Below, piece after piece: positions 35,921 to 49,178 of a stretch of 64,000 bases of DNA. Made by a program: the position numbers and the translations under genes. Numbering within the stretch: the first letter of the stretch is position 1; each line of letters starts with the position of its first letter. This stretch comes from Temnothorax longispinosus (lineage: Eukaryota > Arthropoda > Insecta > Hymenoptera > Formicidae): the NCBI RefSeq assembly GCF_030848805.1, contig NC_092365.1, forward strand, positions 21,161,395-21,225,394. The letters are read 5' to 3'. The notes below the pieces were generated by a model. That model searched no databases. It was not told the DNA's origin and saw nothing but the letters and a program-made list of their open reading frames with translations.

Positions 35921-38900
35921 ATGAGCACGATAACCGAGCAACCGTGCTACACCTTGATAAATATTCCAACCGACACGGAGCCGCTGAACGAGCTCCAGCT
36001 GAAGCAGGATCTCGAGAAGGGTAATGTCCAGGCGAAAATCGACGCGCTCAAGAAGACGATTCACATGATTTTGAGCGGTGAACGACTGCCGGGACTTCTA
36101 ATGACGATCATTAGGTTTGTCCTGCCTCATCAGAATCACACCATCAAGAAGTTGTTGCTGATATTCTGGGAGATCGTACCGAAAACCTCTGCCGATGGCA
36201 AGCTGTTGCAGGAAATGATCCTGGTATGCGACGCGTACAGGAAAGATTTGCAACACCCCAATGAATTTGTCAGGGGGTCCACTCTCAGGTAAGAACACAA
36301 ACACAAGCGCGAATCAAATTGCATGGACGTTGCACATAGTAAATATTAAATTTGCAGATTCTTGTGCAAATTGAAAGAGCCAGAACTTCTCGAGCCACTG
36401 ATGCCCGCGATAATTGCTTGTCTGGAGCACAGGCACTCCTATGTCAGACGTAACGCAGTGCTCGCTATTTTTACTATATACAGAAATTTTGAATTTCTTA
36501 TACCGGATGCTCCGGACTTGATTGCAAAGTATCTGGAGGGGGAGCAAGATATGTCATGCAGGAGAAATGCATTCTTAATGTTGTTGCACGCCGATCAAAG
36601 TAAAGCTCTCGCATATTTAGCTGCGTGCCTCGATCAAGTGCCGAGTTTCGGTGATATACTACAGTTGGTCATTGTTGAATTAATATATAAGGTATGAATA
36701 AATGCGCTGTATTTTAATCTGTGAGCCCATATATTTTTCCAATAACTATCACTGGATATTATAATTTTTTTTTCTAGGTTTGTCTTGCAAATCCATCGGA
36801 AAGGGCACGTTTTATCAGATGTATTTACAGTTTGCTGAATTCACCTAGCGCTGCGGTACGTTACGAAGCAGCCGGCACGTTGGTGACACTTTCCAGTGCG
36901 CCAACCGCGATCAAAGCCGCGGCTTCTTGTTACATCGAATTGGTTGTCAAGGAAAGTGACAACAACGTTAAACTTATCGTATTGGATCGCCTAATTGCAA
37001 TGAAAGATAGTCCCGTGTACGAAAGGGTACTTCAAGATCTTGTAATGGATATACTCCGCGTTTTAGGTATTAAAAGCAATGAAAAAATTGTTGAAATTCT
37101 ACATACGTTGGAGTTCTACATACTTATTATTATTGTCATTTATCTTGAATAGGATCACCAGCCTTGGAAGTCAGGACAAAAACCTTAGCTTTAGCTATGG
37201 ATTTGGTTACAACTCGCACGATTGAAGAAATGGTCCAGCTTCTAAAGAAGGAAGTTCTCAGGACAGCTGGCGGAGAACATGAGGACGCTGGCAGATACCG
37301 CCAGCTCTTGATACGAACTCTTCACACTTGTTCCATGAAGTTTGCGGACGTTGCTGTTACTGTCATTCCAGTACTGACCGATTTTCTATCGGAGAGTAAC
37401 GAAGCAGCAGCTACGGATCTTCTTGTATTTATTCGTGAAGCCATTCAGAGATTCGAGAATCTCAGACCGTTGATTGTTGAGAAACTGTTAGAGGTGCGTA
37501 CGAGACAGTGTATTATTAAAAATACGGTTGGCAAGATTAACAGAAATTAATTTTGATTTTCATAAATTAGGTGTTCCCTCACATACGATCCGTAAAAGTA
37601 CACAGAGCCGCACTATGGATCCTCGGCGAATACGCCACATCGAAAGAGGACATAGAAGCTGTGATGGGTCGTATACGAGCAGCATTAGGCGAGTTGCCGT
37701 TGCTCGAAGCAGAAAATAAACGTCAAGCTGGTGAAAAGTCCGAAGATGGTAACTCACAAGCTGCACCTGCGCAACTCGTCACGTCTGATGGTACTTACGC
37801 GACTCAAAGTGCTTTCAGTGCTGCATCTGCACGTGAGTAACTTTTGTTTTTGTATAAAATAGATGTGATATTTCTAATACTTTGCACTCTATTATATACA
37901 TGAATTAATCAATAGGGAAAAAGGAGGAGAAGCGACCTGCATTAGTGCAATACATGATGGAAGGTGATTTTTTCATTGGCGCGTCTCTGGCTACCACATT
38001 GGCAAAATTAGCCCTTCGTTATAAAATACTCGAAACCAACGTCCAAAAGAGCAACAAATTACAGGCGGAAGCAATGTTTGTAATGTCCAGCGTATTACAG
38101 CTAGGCCGTTCAGGTCTTCCTATGAAAGCAATGACACACGACGACGCAGAGAGGATCTCCCTGTGCCTCAGATCCCTTGCTTGCCCAACGCCTCTCGTAC
38201 AGAAAGTCTTCACTGAGGGATGCCGCGATGCACTCGGTAGAATGTTGACCGCGAAAGCAGAGGAGGACTCGCAAAATCAGAAGGCCAAGGAAAAGCCAGG
38301 CAGTATCGTTCAAGTCGATGACGCAATTCAATTCTTGCAATTGAGCCGAGGATCCGACTTGGCCGGTGGGGCTGGTGATATGTTCGAGCAAAGCCTTAGC
38401 GCAGCTGTAGCAGGACGACCTGGTGCCAGTGGAGATGCTCCGAGTGCCTTGAGCAAAGTCATTCAACTCACCGGTTTCTCGGACCCAGTTTATGCGGAGG
38501 CCTTGGTTCACGTTAATCAATACGACATTGTGCTTGATGTGCTGATAGTTAATCAAACGGAAGACACTCTACAGAATTGTACATTGGAACTGGCCACTTT
38601 GGGCGATCTAAAGCTGGTGGAGAGACCGCAGCCCATTGTACTTGCGCCTAGGGATTTCGCCACTATCAAGGCAAACGTGAAAGTTACGTCTACGGAAAAC
38701 GGCATTATCTTTGGAAATATTGGTGAGTGAAATTTAGAAATATTTTTAGAAGAAATTGTAACAAATTGATGTGTGTTTCGGAAGATAAAAATTAATTTTA
38801 TTAATTATCATGATTATTCTTTTCTATTTGTAGTTTACGATGTATCAGGTGCGGGCTCTGACAGAAGCGTAGTTGTTCTTAACGACATACATATCGACAT

Positions 38901-39383
38901 AATGGATTATATAGTGCCCGCAACGTGCACTGACACCGAATTCCGCCAGATGTGGGCCGAATTTGAATGGGAGAACAAAGTGTCTGTCAATACGACTCTG
39001 TCTGACTTGAGAGACTATCTTGCACATTTGTTAAAGTCTACAAATATGCGTTGTCTCACGCCAGAGAAGGTATGTTTAATTCTTTTATTAGACTAATTTT
39101 CTGTTAAAAAATAGCATTGTTGTCATAAATATCATTGTCGTTTTCTCTACAGGCTCTTTCAGGACAATGTGGATTTATGGCTGCAAATATGTATGCTAAA
39201 TCAATATTCGGTGAAGACGCATTGGCGAATTTATCCATTGAGAAACCATTGAACAAATCTGACGCGCCAGTGGTTGGTCATATTCGTATCAGAGCCAAGA
39301 GCCAAGGCATGGCTTTATCCTTGGGCGATAAAATTAATTCGGCGCAAAAAGACCCGCTGACTAAAGTCGTACAAGTTGCTTGA
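35921..39383 (+). CDS. COPB1: Coatomer subunit beta (beta-COP), complete
   Basis: Eight exons, 35921-36288, 36358-36691, 36778-37066, 37153-37493, 37571-37832, 37916-38722, 38834-39069 and 39153-39383, join in phase to give 955 residues (vertebrate beta-COP is 953). The N-terminal adaptin-like HEAT solenoid includes ELQLKQDLEKGNVQAKIDAL and EHRHSYVRRNAVLAIFTIY. An acidic/Gln/Ala linker follows, then the coatomer beta C-terminal and appendage domains (VQYMMEGDFFIGASLATTL, FMAANMYAKSIFGEDAL). Beta-COP is part of the F-subcomplex of the COPI coat, which recruits to Golgi membranes with ARF1 and drives retrograde Golgi-to-ER transport. Start context AAAAATGAGC is good. AATAAA at 39844-39849 is a likely poly(A) signal. 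It is convergent with trp. Confidence 0.96.
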
Positions 39384-40247
39384 ATTGCATCGTTCCGATA
39401 AAATTTATTCTATCGGCGTGATTGAGTCTCTTCGATTCGGACAACTACTTTTATGGAATTTACAGAACTTTAAAGATTATTGTTAAATGATTTTTGCATA
39501 TTTATGGCATTTAAACCGTGTTATTTAGACAACACAAACATCTTGATCTTTTATAGATATCCTTTTAGACTTATGTATTATTTGCCAATCGAAATACATT
39601 GGACCTATTCATATGAATCGCAGTTGTAGCAGGATACATATTAATATATGCCCATGTTAATTTGTATCATGTTTTTAATTATATTACATCTCCCAGTTGT
39701 AGCAGGATACATATTAATATATGCCCATGTGTTAATTTGTATCATGTTTTTAATTATATTACATCTCCTGCCAACTTATCTCTTCTATCATAAGCATGCG
39801 ATTAGTGCCGTGCACGAGGATAGAATGTATTCATAGACAAGAGAATAAATACACGCAATACACATCTTATCTATATGTAAGTCCCGCTCCTTTATTTCTC
39901 TTTAAATACAAATATATGTATAAGAAATAATATATATATATAATATGTTTATAATATCTCTGTATCTTTTTAAATAAAATAATTCGACGGAAATACTTTT
40001 ATAATCTTCTGTAGGTGTTTTTACAAATAATTTTTCATACTGACTTTTTAGAACTTCGGGAAAAATTTAAAATAATACTTTTAAATTTTTGTCGGCACAG
40101 AATATTAAAAAATTTACTGAGTTTTTATGTCCATTTTTATTTTTTCATTTATTTCCAAAATAGCAGGTAATATAATAGCTAAATTAAAAAAAAATTGTGT
40201 TTTACACATATAACTAGAATTTCCCATATAGGGCACGTAGACAGGAT
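39384..40247. other. Convergent 3' interval, beta-COP and trp
   Basis: Holds both 3' UTRs: AATAAA for beta-COP at 39844-39849, and a minus-strand AATAAA for trp as the complement of 40148-40153. A tandem duplication lies inside at 39621-39768. No gene was seen. Confidence 0.6.
39621..39768. repeat. Two-copy tandem repeat, 73/75 bp
   Basis: The unit CAGTTGTAGCAGGATACATA...CATCTCC occurs at 39621-39693 and again at 39694-39768. The copies are identical except for a 2-bp GT insertion in the second, so the duplication is recent. Confidence 0.92.
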
Positions 40248-43200
40248 TTAAAGCCATCCTCCTCTCGATGGTCTACTACGCGATGTAACATCTACGAGTT
40301 TTTCTCGGTCATCACCTTTGCCGTCCGAACTTGAGGTAACCGTTAACGAAGGAATAATCGGAAGTTTGGGACTATGTGAAGCTTTTGGCCGTGCTCTGAT
40401 CGAACTGCTTCCGTCTTTGACGCTAGTTGAAAGTGCACTCATGGATACGGTAACGGATTTGCTATGACTTTCCATGGGAGAACTAGAAGAAGTTTTCGTA
40501 GCGATAGAAACGGTAGTAGTAGCGGTGGATTTTGCAGTAGTAGAAGTGGCAACAGTATTAGTAGTAGTAATGATGGGCTTGGCAGAAGTAGTAGCAGTCT
40601 TCATGACAGACGTAGTTGTTGCAGCAGTAGTTACGGCAGTCGTGCGTGTTGTACTGGTTGCGGTAATTCCGGCAACAGTCACGGACGTCGTAGGGACAAA
40701 CGAAGTAGCGCTCGAAGTAGTAGTCGAGGATTGAATAGAAGTTGATTGAGCAGAAGCTGATTGTCCTGAAGAAATAGAACAGTATTAGCAATAAGTGTGT
40801 CATAAATAAAGTGATCGTAAAGTTGTATGTAATTAAATTATAATTAATATGTAATTGAATAAATATATAATTAAACATTGCTTTATTATATTTAAAAGAA
40901 TAGAATTTTTTAAGTAAACTTTTTCTTCTTTTTGTGATAAATACGAATAACGTTTATATTGTAGTTTATATTTGAATAATATAAGAAAGTTAAGTGACTG
41001 AGTACCAAGATGAGTAGGCGTTTTCCTCTTGATTACTCGCGGTGGTGATGAACGAAGCGGTAACAATGGCGCAGTGGCCTTCGTCGTTTTTTCGTCAACG
41101 AAATCGACAGAGGATTTGGCCTGTATAAAAAAACATTTTTCCCGCCTTTAACAAAACTTACTCAAGGAAATCAAATTATTTTCTGTTCTTCATCATAACG
41201 CTTTTACACACGTCATTAATTATTAATTTAGCACCTGAAGAATTGGTTCAAACGGCTGGGAACCAACGCCGTTTCTAACTGGCTCCGGAGTCTTTTCTTT
41301 TTTGAGTCCTGATGTCTTAGCATCGCCATCACCCTCAACGATGTCGTGTAGCACGTGCAGTATCGTCGCCGCGGTAGTTCCTGGCAATTCAACCGGCACA
41401 TCTGTCGGCAGTGGGCTTTTTTGCGTCAGACGTTTCGCTTCCTCCATGGCTCGCTTCAGACTCTGCTGATTCTGCAGCGACGCCTTGCTGCAGCTTTTGC
41501 CGATTTGAGAGCTCTTAACTGCATTTTTCACGACCTACAAAATTGAAAGAAGTTTGACAGTCAGCTACCATATCGTTTCTTTCACGGAATAATAAGTAGA
41601 GGTATTTTGTACTTGACTCCAACGATGTTCGGCCGAAGTCAAAACAGCTAATCTGGCGATTCTCTTCCATCTCTCAACGTTACTCTCGTTTTCGGGTTGT
41701 TGAAGAGTTATCTCTTCCTGAAGATCGATGTCAGTTGAATTTACAGGACCTGCTACTTGGAAATCTTTCATGAGTCTTCTCTCCCAAACCTTCATTTTCT
41801 TGCCCAGTATAGCTAATTTTAAGAGAACAGCTAATATAAGTTTTGATATAATTTTAAATCCTCGACGAGCTTAAACTTTGCTCTAAGCTTATTTCAATCG
41901 TTATTTTAAGTAAAGAAAGCGCAAATATTCGCATAGGAATGCTCACTCTTTTCCTTCTTATCGACGCCGCCGATGTCCATGCCGTTTCTATGCAGGATGT
42001 CCAGGAGTTCACATCTCCAGGACGACAAGTCGGATTTAAGCTCGTGGACATCGTCTTCGGTGACAGGTTCCATCTCATGCTCACTATGCGCGTTCACAAC
42101 GTAGCGCCATATCAAAGCTCTCATGACCGCTCCGTATCTGTACAATTGACAGCAGGAAGATACGTATAACTAAGCGTCACATCATTATTATGTCACTATA
42201 CTCTATCGTCTGCAGATCAACAATTAAAATATTAAAGAGTTATCATCTAAGATTAACCACGAAAATAAATTATGTTTTAAATTATTAACACATTTTTTAG
42301 CCAAGTACTTAACAAAGATATCTCACTTATGTTCGCGTGCACGTCGACGTTGACTCGAGCGTCTGCCGATACGCTTCTTCTGTAGGCCGAACAATCGGAA
42401 AAGCAATTTCGGCGGCGGGAAGATGTTGAAGGGCGGCGGAAGGGTCCCGGTGTCCTCGAAGTAACTCATCCATAACTTCGTTCTCGCAAATTTCCACTCC
42501 GTGTCGGAATGTTCCTATCGTGTCAATGCTTCTGTTGACGAGATCATTCAGATCACGAGTATCGTTCGAGTTTTGGAGCCTTACCTCAATAACGGCGTAG
42601 CTGTTGCTCATCATGGCTATCAGTAGATTTAGCAGGACAATCACGTTGATCACGGAATACGAGCCGAACATCAACAAGCCCCAGAATCGAGTGTACGACT
42701 TGATTCCTGAAAATAACAACGTTGGGGGTCTAGAAAATAATAACGTTGGTTTCGTCGATGATTAGACATCAGTTTTAACACAAAAAGGATTTTTTTTATA
42801 TTTAAATTACATACGTGGACGTACCAGTGAGTTCGAAGCTTTCGATGCCGATCATACCGAAACTGGCCCAGAAAAGACTCTGACACGATTCGAATAGATT
42901 GCTGAATCTGAAAAAATTTTACGCGAAATGTAATCGAAATGTTTGCAAACGATTTTGTATCACGTTGAAAAAGTAAATGAATAAATAAATGAAAATTTTT
43001 ATTATGTATTAAATAATATATGTTTCAGGAATTACATTCAATCTTCCAAAATAATTTTCTTTAAAAATACAAAGTCATGTATTTATTATATAGGTGTAGC
43101 CCTAATAAATAATTCATTAGATTATTCAATATTACAGATTTGGAAGGGGATGCCCAATCTGTTATTTTTTTCATGATTATTAGAAGACATATCCGCGTCG

Positions 43201-46200
43201 GAAATGCGGCCTGAAAGGAAAGACATGTCGTTCATCCTGCCGTCTGGCAATTCGATTATTCTATTCACCTTCTCCATCTTAAGCAGGCGTCACTACCGGC
43301 GTCCCAAGAGGGATCCGACATTCCGCTGTAACATTTCTGCCTCTCCAATTCCGCAAAATACCACAACAACTGGTTTAAGCCGCAGGCGAAGGCGAATAAC
43401 ACTAAGGTGTAAATGAAAAAGAATTTCACAATGTCGATTACCATTCTGCCCAACGATATCTAAAACAAAAATCGCAAATTCTATAAAATCAAAATCATAT
43501 CGCGATCAAGAAAACTATTAATATTATAACACACTTTCATGTATATTAAAGTAATATCAGGAAATACTGTTAAATACAGAAGAATTCTTAAAGAAGTCTT
43601 AAATAGGAATTCTTAATATATAATCTAGCAAAATATCTATGACAAACGTGATACCTGAAGCGGTCCCAAATGCGGATTGATGCTGAAAAGATGAACAAGC
43701 TTTAAAGCACTGAAGACATTCGCGGCCGCAAAGAGACCCTCCGCAATCAGCTGCGGATCGAAGTCGCCCCAATTCTCCCTCGGTATTAACGCGGCTAATG
43801 GATCTGTCCGTATCTCGGCGCGCTGCTGAAGGTAAGCCGCCAGCCTGAGAACCCCGGTCGCGAAATAGAGCGTGTTTCTAGTGAAGTCGATAAAGTTCCA
43901 CATATCCCGTAAGTAACTCCTCAGACCGTCCACGTAAGCCTGATAGCATGCGTCACGGCTTACAATTAGACAAATATAGAAGACGCATTCATACTTGTTT
44001 ATTTACTACGGAGGAAAATTAGACTCGTTTATCTGCGCACCTCTCTCGTTTCTTCCCATATAAATCCAAGAACGTATAGCACGACGATACCCTCCAGAGG
44101 GGTAGGTACCGCGCCTCTCTGTCGAGCCAAATAAGCCGCGAGGTTTCTCTTCATTTCCTGAGTACCCAGGAGCCTAACGATCTCCACTTCAGCACGCTGT
44201 GATACCAGCATGAGTACAACTATAGACATGTGGTTAGCCGTTGATTAAATAATAATGCTAATTTCATTATTTTGAGTCGGCTTGTCTCCTTCGTAATCAG
44301 CATACATATATCAATGCTAAAATGTACAACTTACATAAGAAAAATAAATAGGATGACGCATGAACCAAGAATTTCATGAAGGGTCTTCGCATAAGTCGCC
44401 CTGTTTTTGACTCCGGCATCAGATAGTACATGATACAATAGAATGGAAATAGAACCGCGGTCTTTGCAAGAATGCCGACTCTCTGCATAGTTGACATTCT
44501 TCGAAATCCGGGGACCCCTTCGTACCTTCGAATCGGATGAGATATTCAAAAGTGTTTTTAAATTCTTTACGAATAATGTATTGTACGAACTTTTGTATTT
44601 AAATAATAGATTCTTTGGGGTTTACCAGATTGCTGCCAAGAGCTGCTGAACGTGAGAATGTGAGACGAATCTTTTTTGCTTATATTCTATAGCTTGCTCC
44701 AGTCGAGCTAATTGTTTGTTAAGTTCGGCATTCTCTTCTTCGGGATCGTAATTTAGGATAGTGTCTAATTCCGTGGTAGTTCGAACGTGTTGCAACAAAT
44801 CGACAGCGAATCTATTCGGAACCCGATTATAATTATTGAACAAACATACAATATTACACAATTGTATCGTGCGAAATAAAAAACTTACTTTTCTACTTGT
44901 CGCCGTAGTTTCAAGTACTCGGCTCTACTTTCCGGTTCCGATACAGCCAGTTGCCGAAGTTCCCAGCTTAATTGGAAAGCCGTCATCAAAGGGTCCGTCG
45001 AGCTCAGGGCTATTAAACTTGGACTCGCCAAAGCCTTATATTCGGAGATTCTAGTGGACGACAGTCTTAATGGATCGCCTAAATAATAATTCGATTATGC
45101 CATGGTACGTATTATCTTTTATATCTTTGACAATTTATACATATATTTTGTAAAGCCTGTAGAAAAATAAAGTTCATCAGAGTATCTCTCACCGATGGTT
45201 GCCTGAAGACAATCGTCACAGCCACACCTCACGTCGTGCGGCATCGGCAAGGTAGCTCCTCTATCCAGTAGAAGCTTCAGGATTTCGTAATTATTACGCT
45301 GCGCCGCGAGCACCAAGGGTGTCATGTCCATCGAATATCTAGCTGATGCCGGATCAACCTTCTGCCAGCTGTGTATGATCTGCTTTTCGGCTGCAATCAA
45401 GGTGCGAGGAACGTGAAGGACAGGTAATAGCTCAACAGCAGTGCTAAGAATCGATCTATTAAAATTAATAATACGATCTATTAAAATTAACAAATCTTCT
45501 GAATTCTTCTAAAGCAATTTTATTTTCAGTAAAATTGTTTATTTACATAATTACGTTATTACAATTGCGACAATCGAGACGTTATACGCGACTTTTCGAA
45601 AACGTCAATTTCAACTTACAATCCTCGGTCATTTGGCTCGTAAGAAGTTCCTCGTGTTCCAGCAGCAACTCTACCGCCTCTACGAATTCTTGATCGATGG
45701 CATGGAGCAAGGCATCCTTAGTTTCGACTCCCATAACGACGAGCAGCTCGACCATTTCTAAGTTTTCCGCCTCTATAGCCAGCGTAAGGGCACTGCGACC
45801 CAGACTATCTACGCAATTCGTGTCCAGCTGTTTTCCCTAAAACGTTCGAGTACATTCGTCTCGGCGTGTTTCAATCTTACGAAACTGCTGCTATAACTTT
45901 TATTCGCGAACTATTTCCAGGATTTCGTCGCGGATACGCATTAAACAACAATTTTTTAATTTTACGAAATAAGATTTAAATTTTTAATTTCAGCAAATTC
46001 GATTAATTTCAAAATAAGGTTGTCTTTTATATTAAAATGTAGACATTTTTTTTCCTCAAGAAATCGGGGAGCCTAATTACTTGCTCAAAGATCATTTTGT
46101 TCTCGCGTTGATTTCCTATGTATTAAGAGTCAATATTTACCTTGCCCTTGTTTGCAAGCTGCAGAAGCCTCTTCACGTTCGGCAAATCACCTCTCTCTAC

Positions 46201-46317
46201 GGCCAATAGGTACTTCTTTTCTTCGAGATTGAGCGGACGTGGGAGGTGAAGCACATAATCGCTCGTGTCCCCCTGAGCCGTGGCTTCCGTGTCTTTATCG
46301 TTTCTCGCGTCGCTCAT
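40248..46317 (-). CDS. trp: Transient receptor potential channel TRP (phototransduction type), complete
   Basis: Seventeen minus-strand exons join in phase to give 1176 residues: 46141-46317, 45620-45836, 45193-45390, 44889-45078, 44626-44811, 44335-44525, 44041-44219, 43655-43939, 43269-43459, 42825-42907, 42585-42706, 42327-42514, 41947-42137, 41613-41812, 41235-41534, 41006-41120 and 40248-40765. Ankyrin repeats (about 35-210) end in LDRGATLPMPHDVRCGCD. Six transmembrane segments follow, with FSINPHLGPLQ before S5, the pore SLFWASFGMIGIESF at 615-629, S6 with LLIAMMSNSY, and the TRP box EWKFAR at 679-684. The C-terminal tail is Ser/Thr/Ala-rich and ends GWL, the PDZ ligand by which fly TRP binds INAD; this separates it from TRPL and TRP-gamma. 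It is the light-activated cation channel of photoreceptors downstream of PLC. Fly TRP is about 1275 residues with a different low-complexity tail. Confidence 0.93.
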
Positions 46318-49178
46318 CTTGAAGCGTCTTTAGCTCACTTTCTTACCCCGACAACAATTAGCTTCAATTTCACTTAAACCACTCACATCCCAAGGACGAC
46401 TATCGAAATCATTTCTTCTTTTCATTCGGCACGTCGACGGAGCATCGCGAAGCTCCTTAGCTTCGTAAAAGACAACGACGGTCTCTCAAAGAGAAGAGGA
46501 TTCCGCGAAGAAGAAGAAATGCCGCGACATTCGCGGTTAAAATGTTGTTTTGCTTTTGCGCGAGCCTCCGTAACACCTGTTATATAGAGGATGATGAAAA
46601 TCGAATTACGCGTATTAATGTAGACCCTGTTTGTCGCGGCGGCGGGCGGCGCAGATGACGACGGGGAGCAGTAAAGATTATTCTACACAGAAGTCGTAGT
46701 CGTGAGTTGTAAGAAATTGACCAATCCCATTCGAAGTTGAGGAGAATATTCAATCTGTGATTGGTCAATTTCTTACAACTCACGACTACGACTTCTATGT
46801 AGAATAACCATAACGCCGCGGCCATTATTTGTGATAGTACACCTGTGTCTGTTGACTAATTTGCTTACCGATATCTCGTTAGTCGTCCAACGGATTGCAC
46901 TTGGAATGAGAGCGCGTTCGCCAGAAACGAGGGAATGCCGGCGCGAAAGCGAGTAAACCACGAACGCGGTGGTTCGCGAGGGCTAAGCCGGATAATTCCC
47001 TATTGCCTTACACATTACATAATTCCGACGGTAGAATATTCGATACATCAACAACAACAAACCCAATAACAACCCTATTATGCGATCGATATAATTTCGC
47101 AGGCTACTACACCAAAAATATCGAGTATCCTCTTTGACCGTAATTTCTTTCGATCGATTTAGAGAGTTTCTTTTTAGCGTTAAGAAAATTTGTGTTTATT
47201 TATTGTACCATTATAATTTTTAACATTGCGAAACCATTTATATTTCTAAGCGACAATTTAATATTTGCATCCTCGTAATTATCTAAAGAATATGACTTTC
47301 TCATCTGTCTTCTTCTCTCTTATTTTCAATCGTTAATTAAAGAGAAAGAATTAAAGAAACTTGAAGATTGTAGGTTTCCCAACATTTTTTAACTGATGAA
47401 GAGAAATTGATCGTGTAGAACAAAGAGAACATAATTTTAATTTATTTAAATTGATATAAGCCGCTCAACGTGACATTAATGTGGAAATCAGATGCAGCTG
47501 TTAAAATCTGCGGTGTTTCATGTCGACGCGACGGTAAAATTGCACGGGTGAGAAATTACGGAGAATGCAACGGAAATGTGTGAACATTTTAATCGCTACA
47601 GGTACGACATACATTCAGTGGTCAGTGCCAGGGAAACATTTGAATTGCGAAGCAAATTGCGATGCTGAGAAACAGTTGTAATCAATTAATATGGGACGCT
47701 TAACGATCCCGCACGATAGATACGCAGAGCGGATTAATAATCCTAGTTATGCGACAGAGAGATTCATTATGAATCTGGAATTAAAATGTCCTTTCGTAGC
47801 TTATCGGATTTTCCGCGGCGGCGAAAGATGAAAATGAGACGAGGAAAGTCGAGAGTTGCATCTCACGGCGGGACGGACGTTTCGGAGAGAAAGAGTAGAA
47901 AAGAGATGGTAATTGTGTTTGCCTGGCGGCTTCGGTTGTGCCCGATATTTGTTCGATGGCTCAATGCGAAGGCTCTGGGGTGTTCAGTGGTTATGAGTCA
48001 TTCACGTCCTTCGGTCACGTTCTTTGCGTTTCTCATCCGTTCATCCCCTTGTCGCGGCGTTTTCTACGTTTTCGGCGTTTCAGAAATCGTTTTAACAGAA
48101 AAGGAATGGCAATCACTTTAGCAGAAGTAATTTGTACATACTTTTAGGGATTGTATAAAACTTTTTTTTCGATGAATTAATTTTTAAAGTAAAAAAATCT
48201 ACTGATAAATTATATAATAATTAAGTCAGTAAATTATAAGTTTGAAAATGTATTTATAAGTTGCAGTTCGAATCATTATCATAGAGTATTCATATCATAG
48301 AGTAAAATCGCGTCAAGAAATTATTAAGAATTAGAAGTGTATACGTATTAGCAAATCAAGAGTTAATTACGCTAATTATGCTTTGCGAGTCAAGGATGTA
48401 TTAATAAATTGTAAGAATTATAACGATTGCAATTAATAGTGCGCTAATAAATCAAATTAGACAAATTAAAATTACGCTAATAATTTACAAATCAAGAATT
48501 GATAAATTAAGATCCGAAACATATATATTAGTGACCAAAGACGAGAGCAAGATATATAGACCGCTCGCAATTTTGTTCTTGCTCACACCGCGAATAATAG
48601 TTGCTTTCCATTTACATCAAAACTCAGATAATTCTCACTTGTGACGTCATAACTCAGTTAAATGCACGTTCTTGTTGCATGCTGACAAGTGAGATTCAAC
48701 TGAGTTTTTCACAATCGAGACCATGTGCTTTAATGAATCTAATAGACTCGAACATTAAAAGTGAGGCTATGGACCTGTATTATTATGCGATAGCTTTGTC
48801 ACCAAAATAAGCAGGTAAATACAAAATGACATATCTTACCTGAGTACAAAGTACTCACATAACTGAGTGACTCAGATCACTTGAGTGTAAGTGGAAAGCA
48901 ACTAATAAGCGCGGCGGGTGAAAGTACCGACGACAAAGTAAGAAAACGCATCTTTTTTTTTCTCATTCTTCCGCGCCGTCATCTTCCGTCCGGAAGAGAA
49001 AAGTCCTTTCAGCCACTGGCAGGAAAAATAGACGTTCGCCTGACTGGCGGCGGCGAGGAAAAACGAGCGATGCCAGCGCAATAAATCGGAGCCACGATTG
49101 CAGATGATCCTCAGTGCCTTAATCTTGTTCTTCGCATTCCGAACATATACCTCTTATTCTGCGCGGAGCGGTATTAAA
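46318..49178. other. trp upstream region / intergenic
   Basis: Holds the trp promoter and 5' UTR near 46318-46560 and a hairpin element at 46678-46807. AT-rich sequence with short open frames that lack splice or family support follows (for example at 47786-48121). The 5' UTR of the first His-rich gene presumably lies close to 49178. Confidence 0.45.
46678..46807. repeat. 49-bp-arm hairpin upstream of trp
   Basis: Arms 46678-46726 and 46759-46807 are reverse complements with one mismatch (AGAAGTCGTAGTCGTGAGTT and its complement) around a 32-nt loop, 361-490 bp upstream of the trp ATG. Probably a MITE. Confidence 0.85.

Noticed and set aside
42327..42719. Unspliced 130-residue frame ending in EAYRQTLESTSTCTRT
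   Set aside because: A 70-bp intron (42515-42584) restores the conserved TRP box EWKFAR and the FEDTGTLPPPFN segment.
47786..48121. 111-residue plus-strand frame upstream of His-rich copy 1
   Set aside because: Overlapping alternative frames are equally open and no motif or domain is recognisable.
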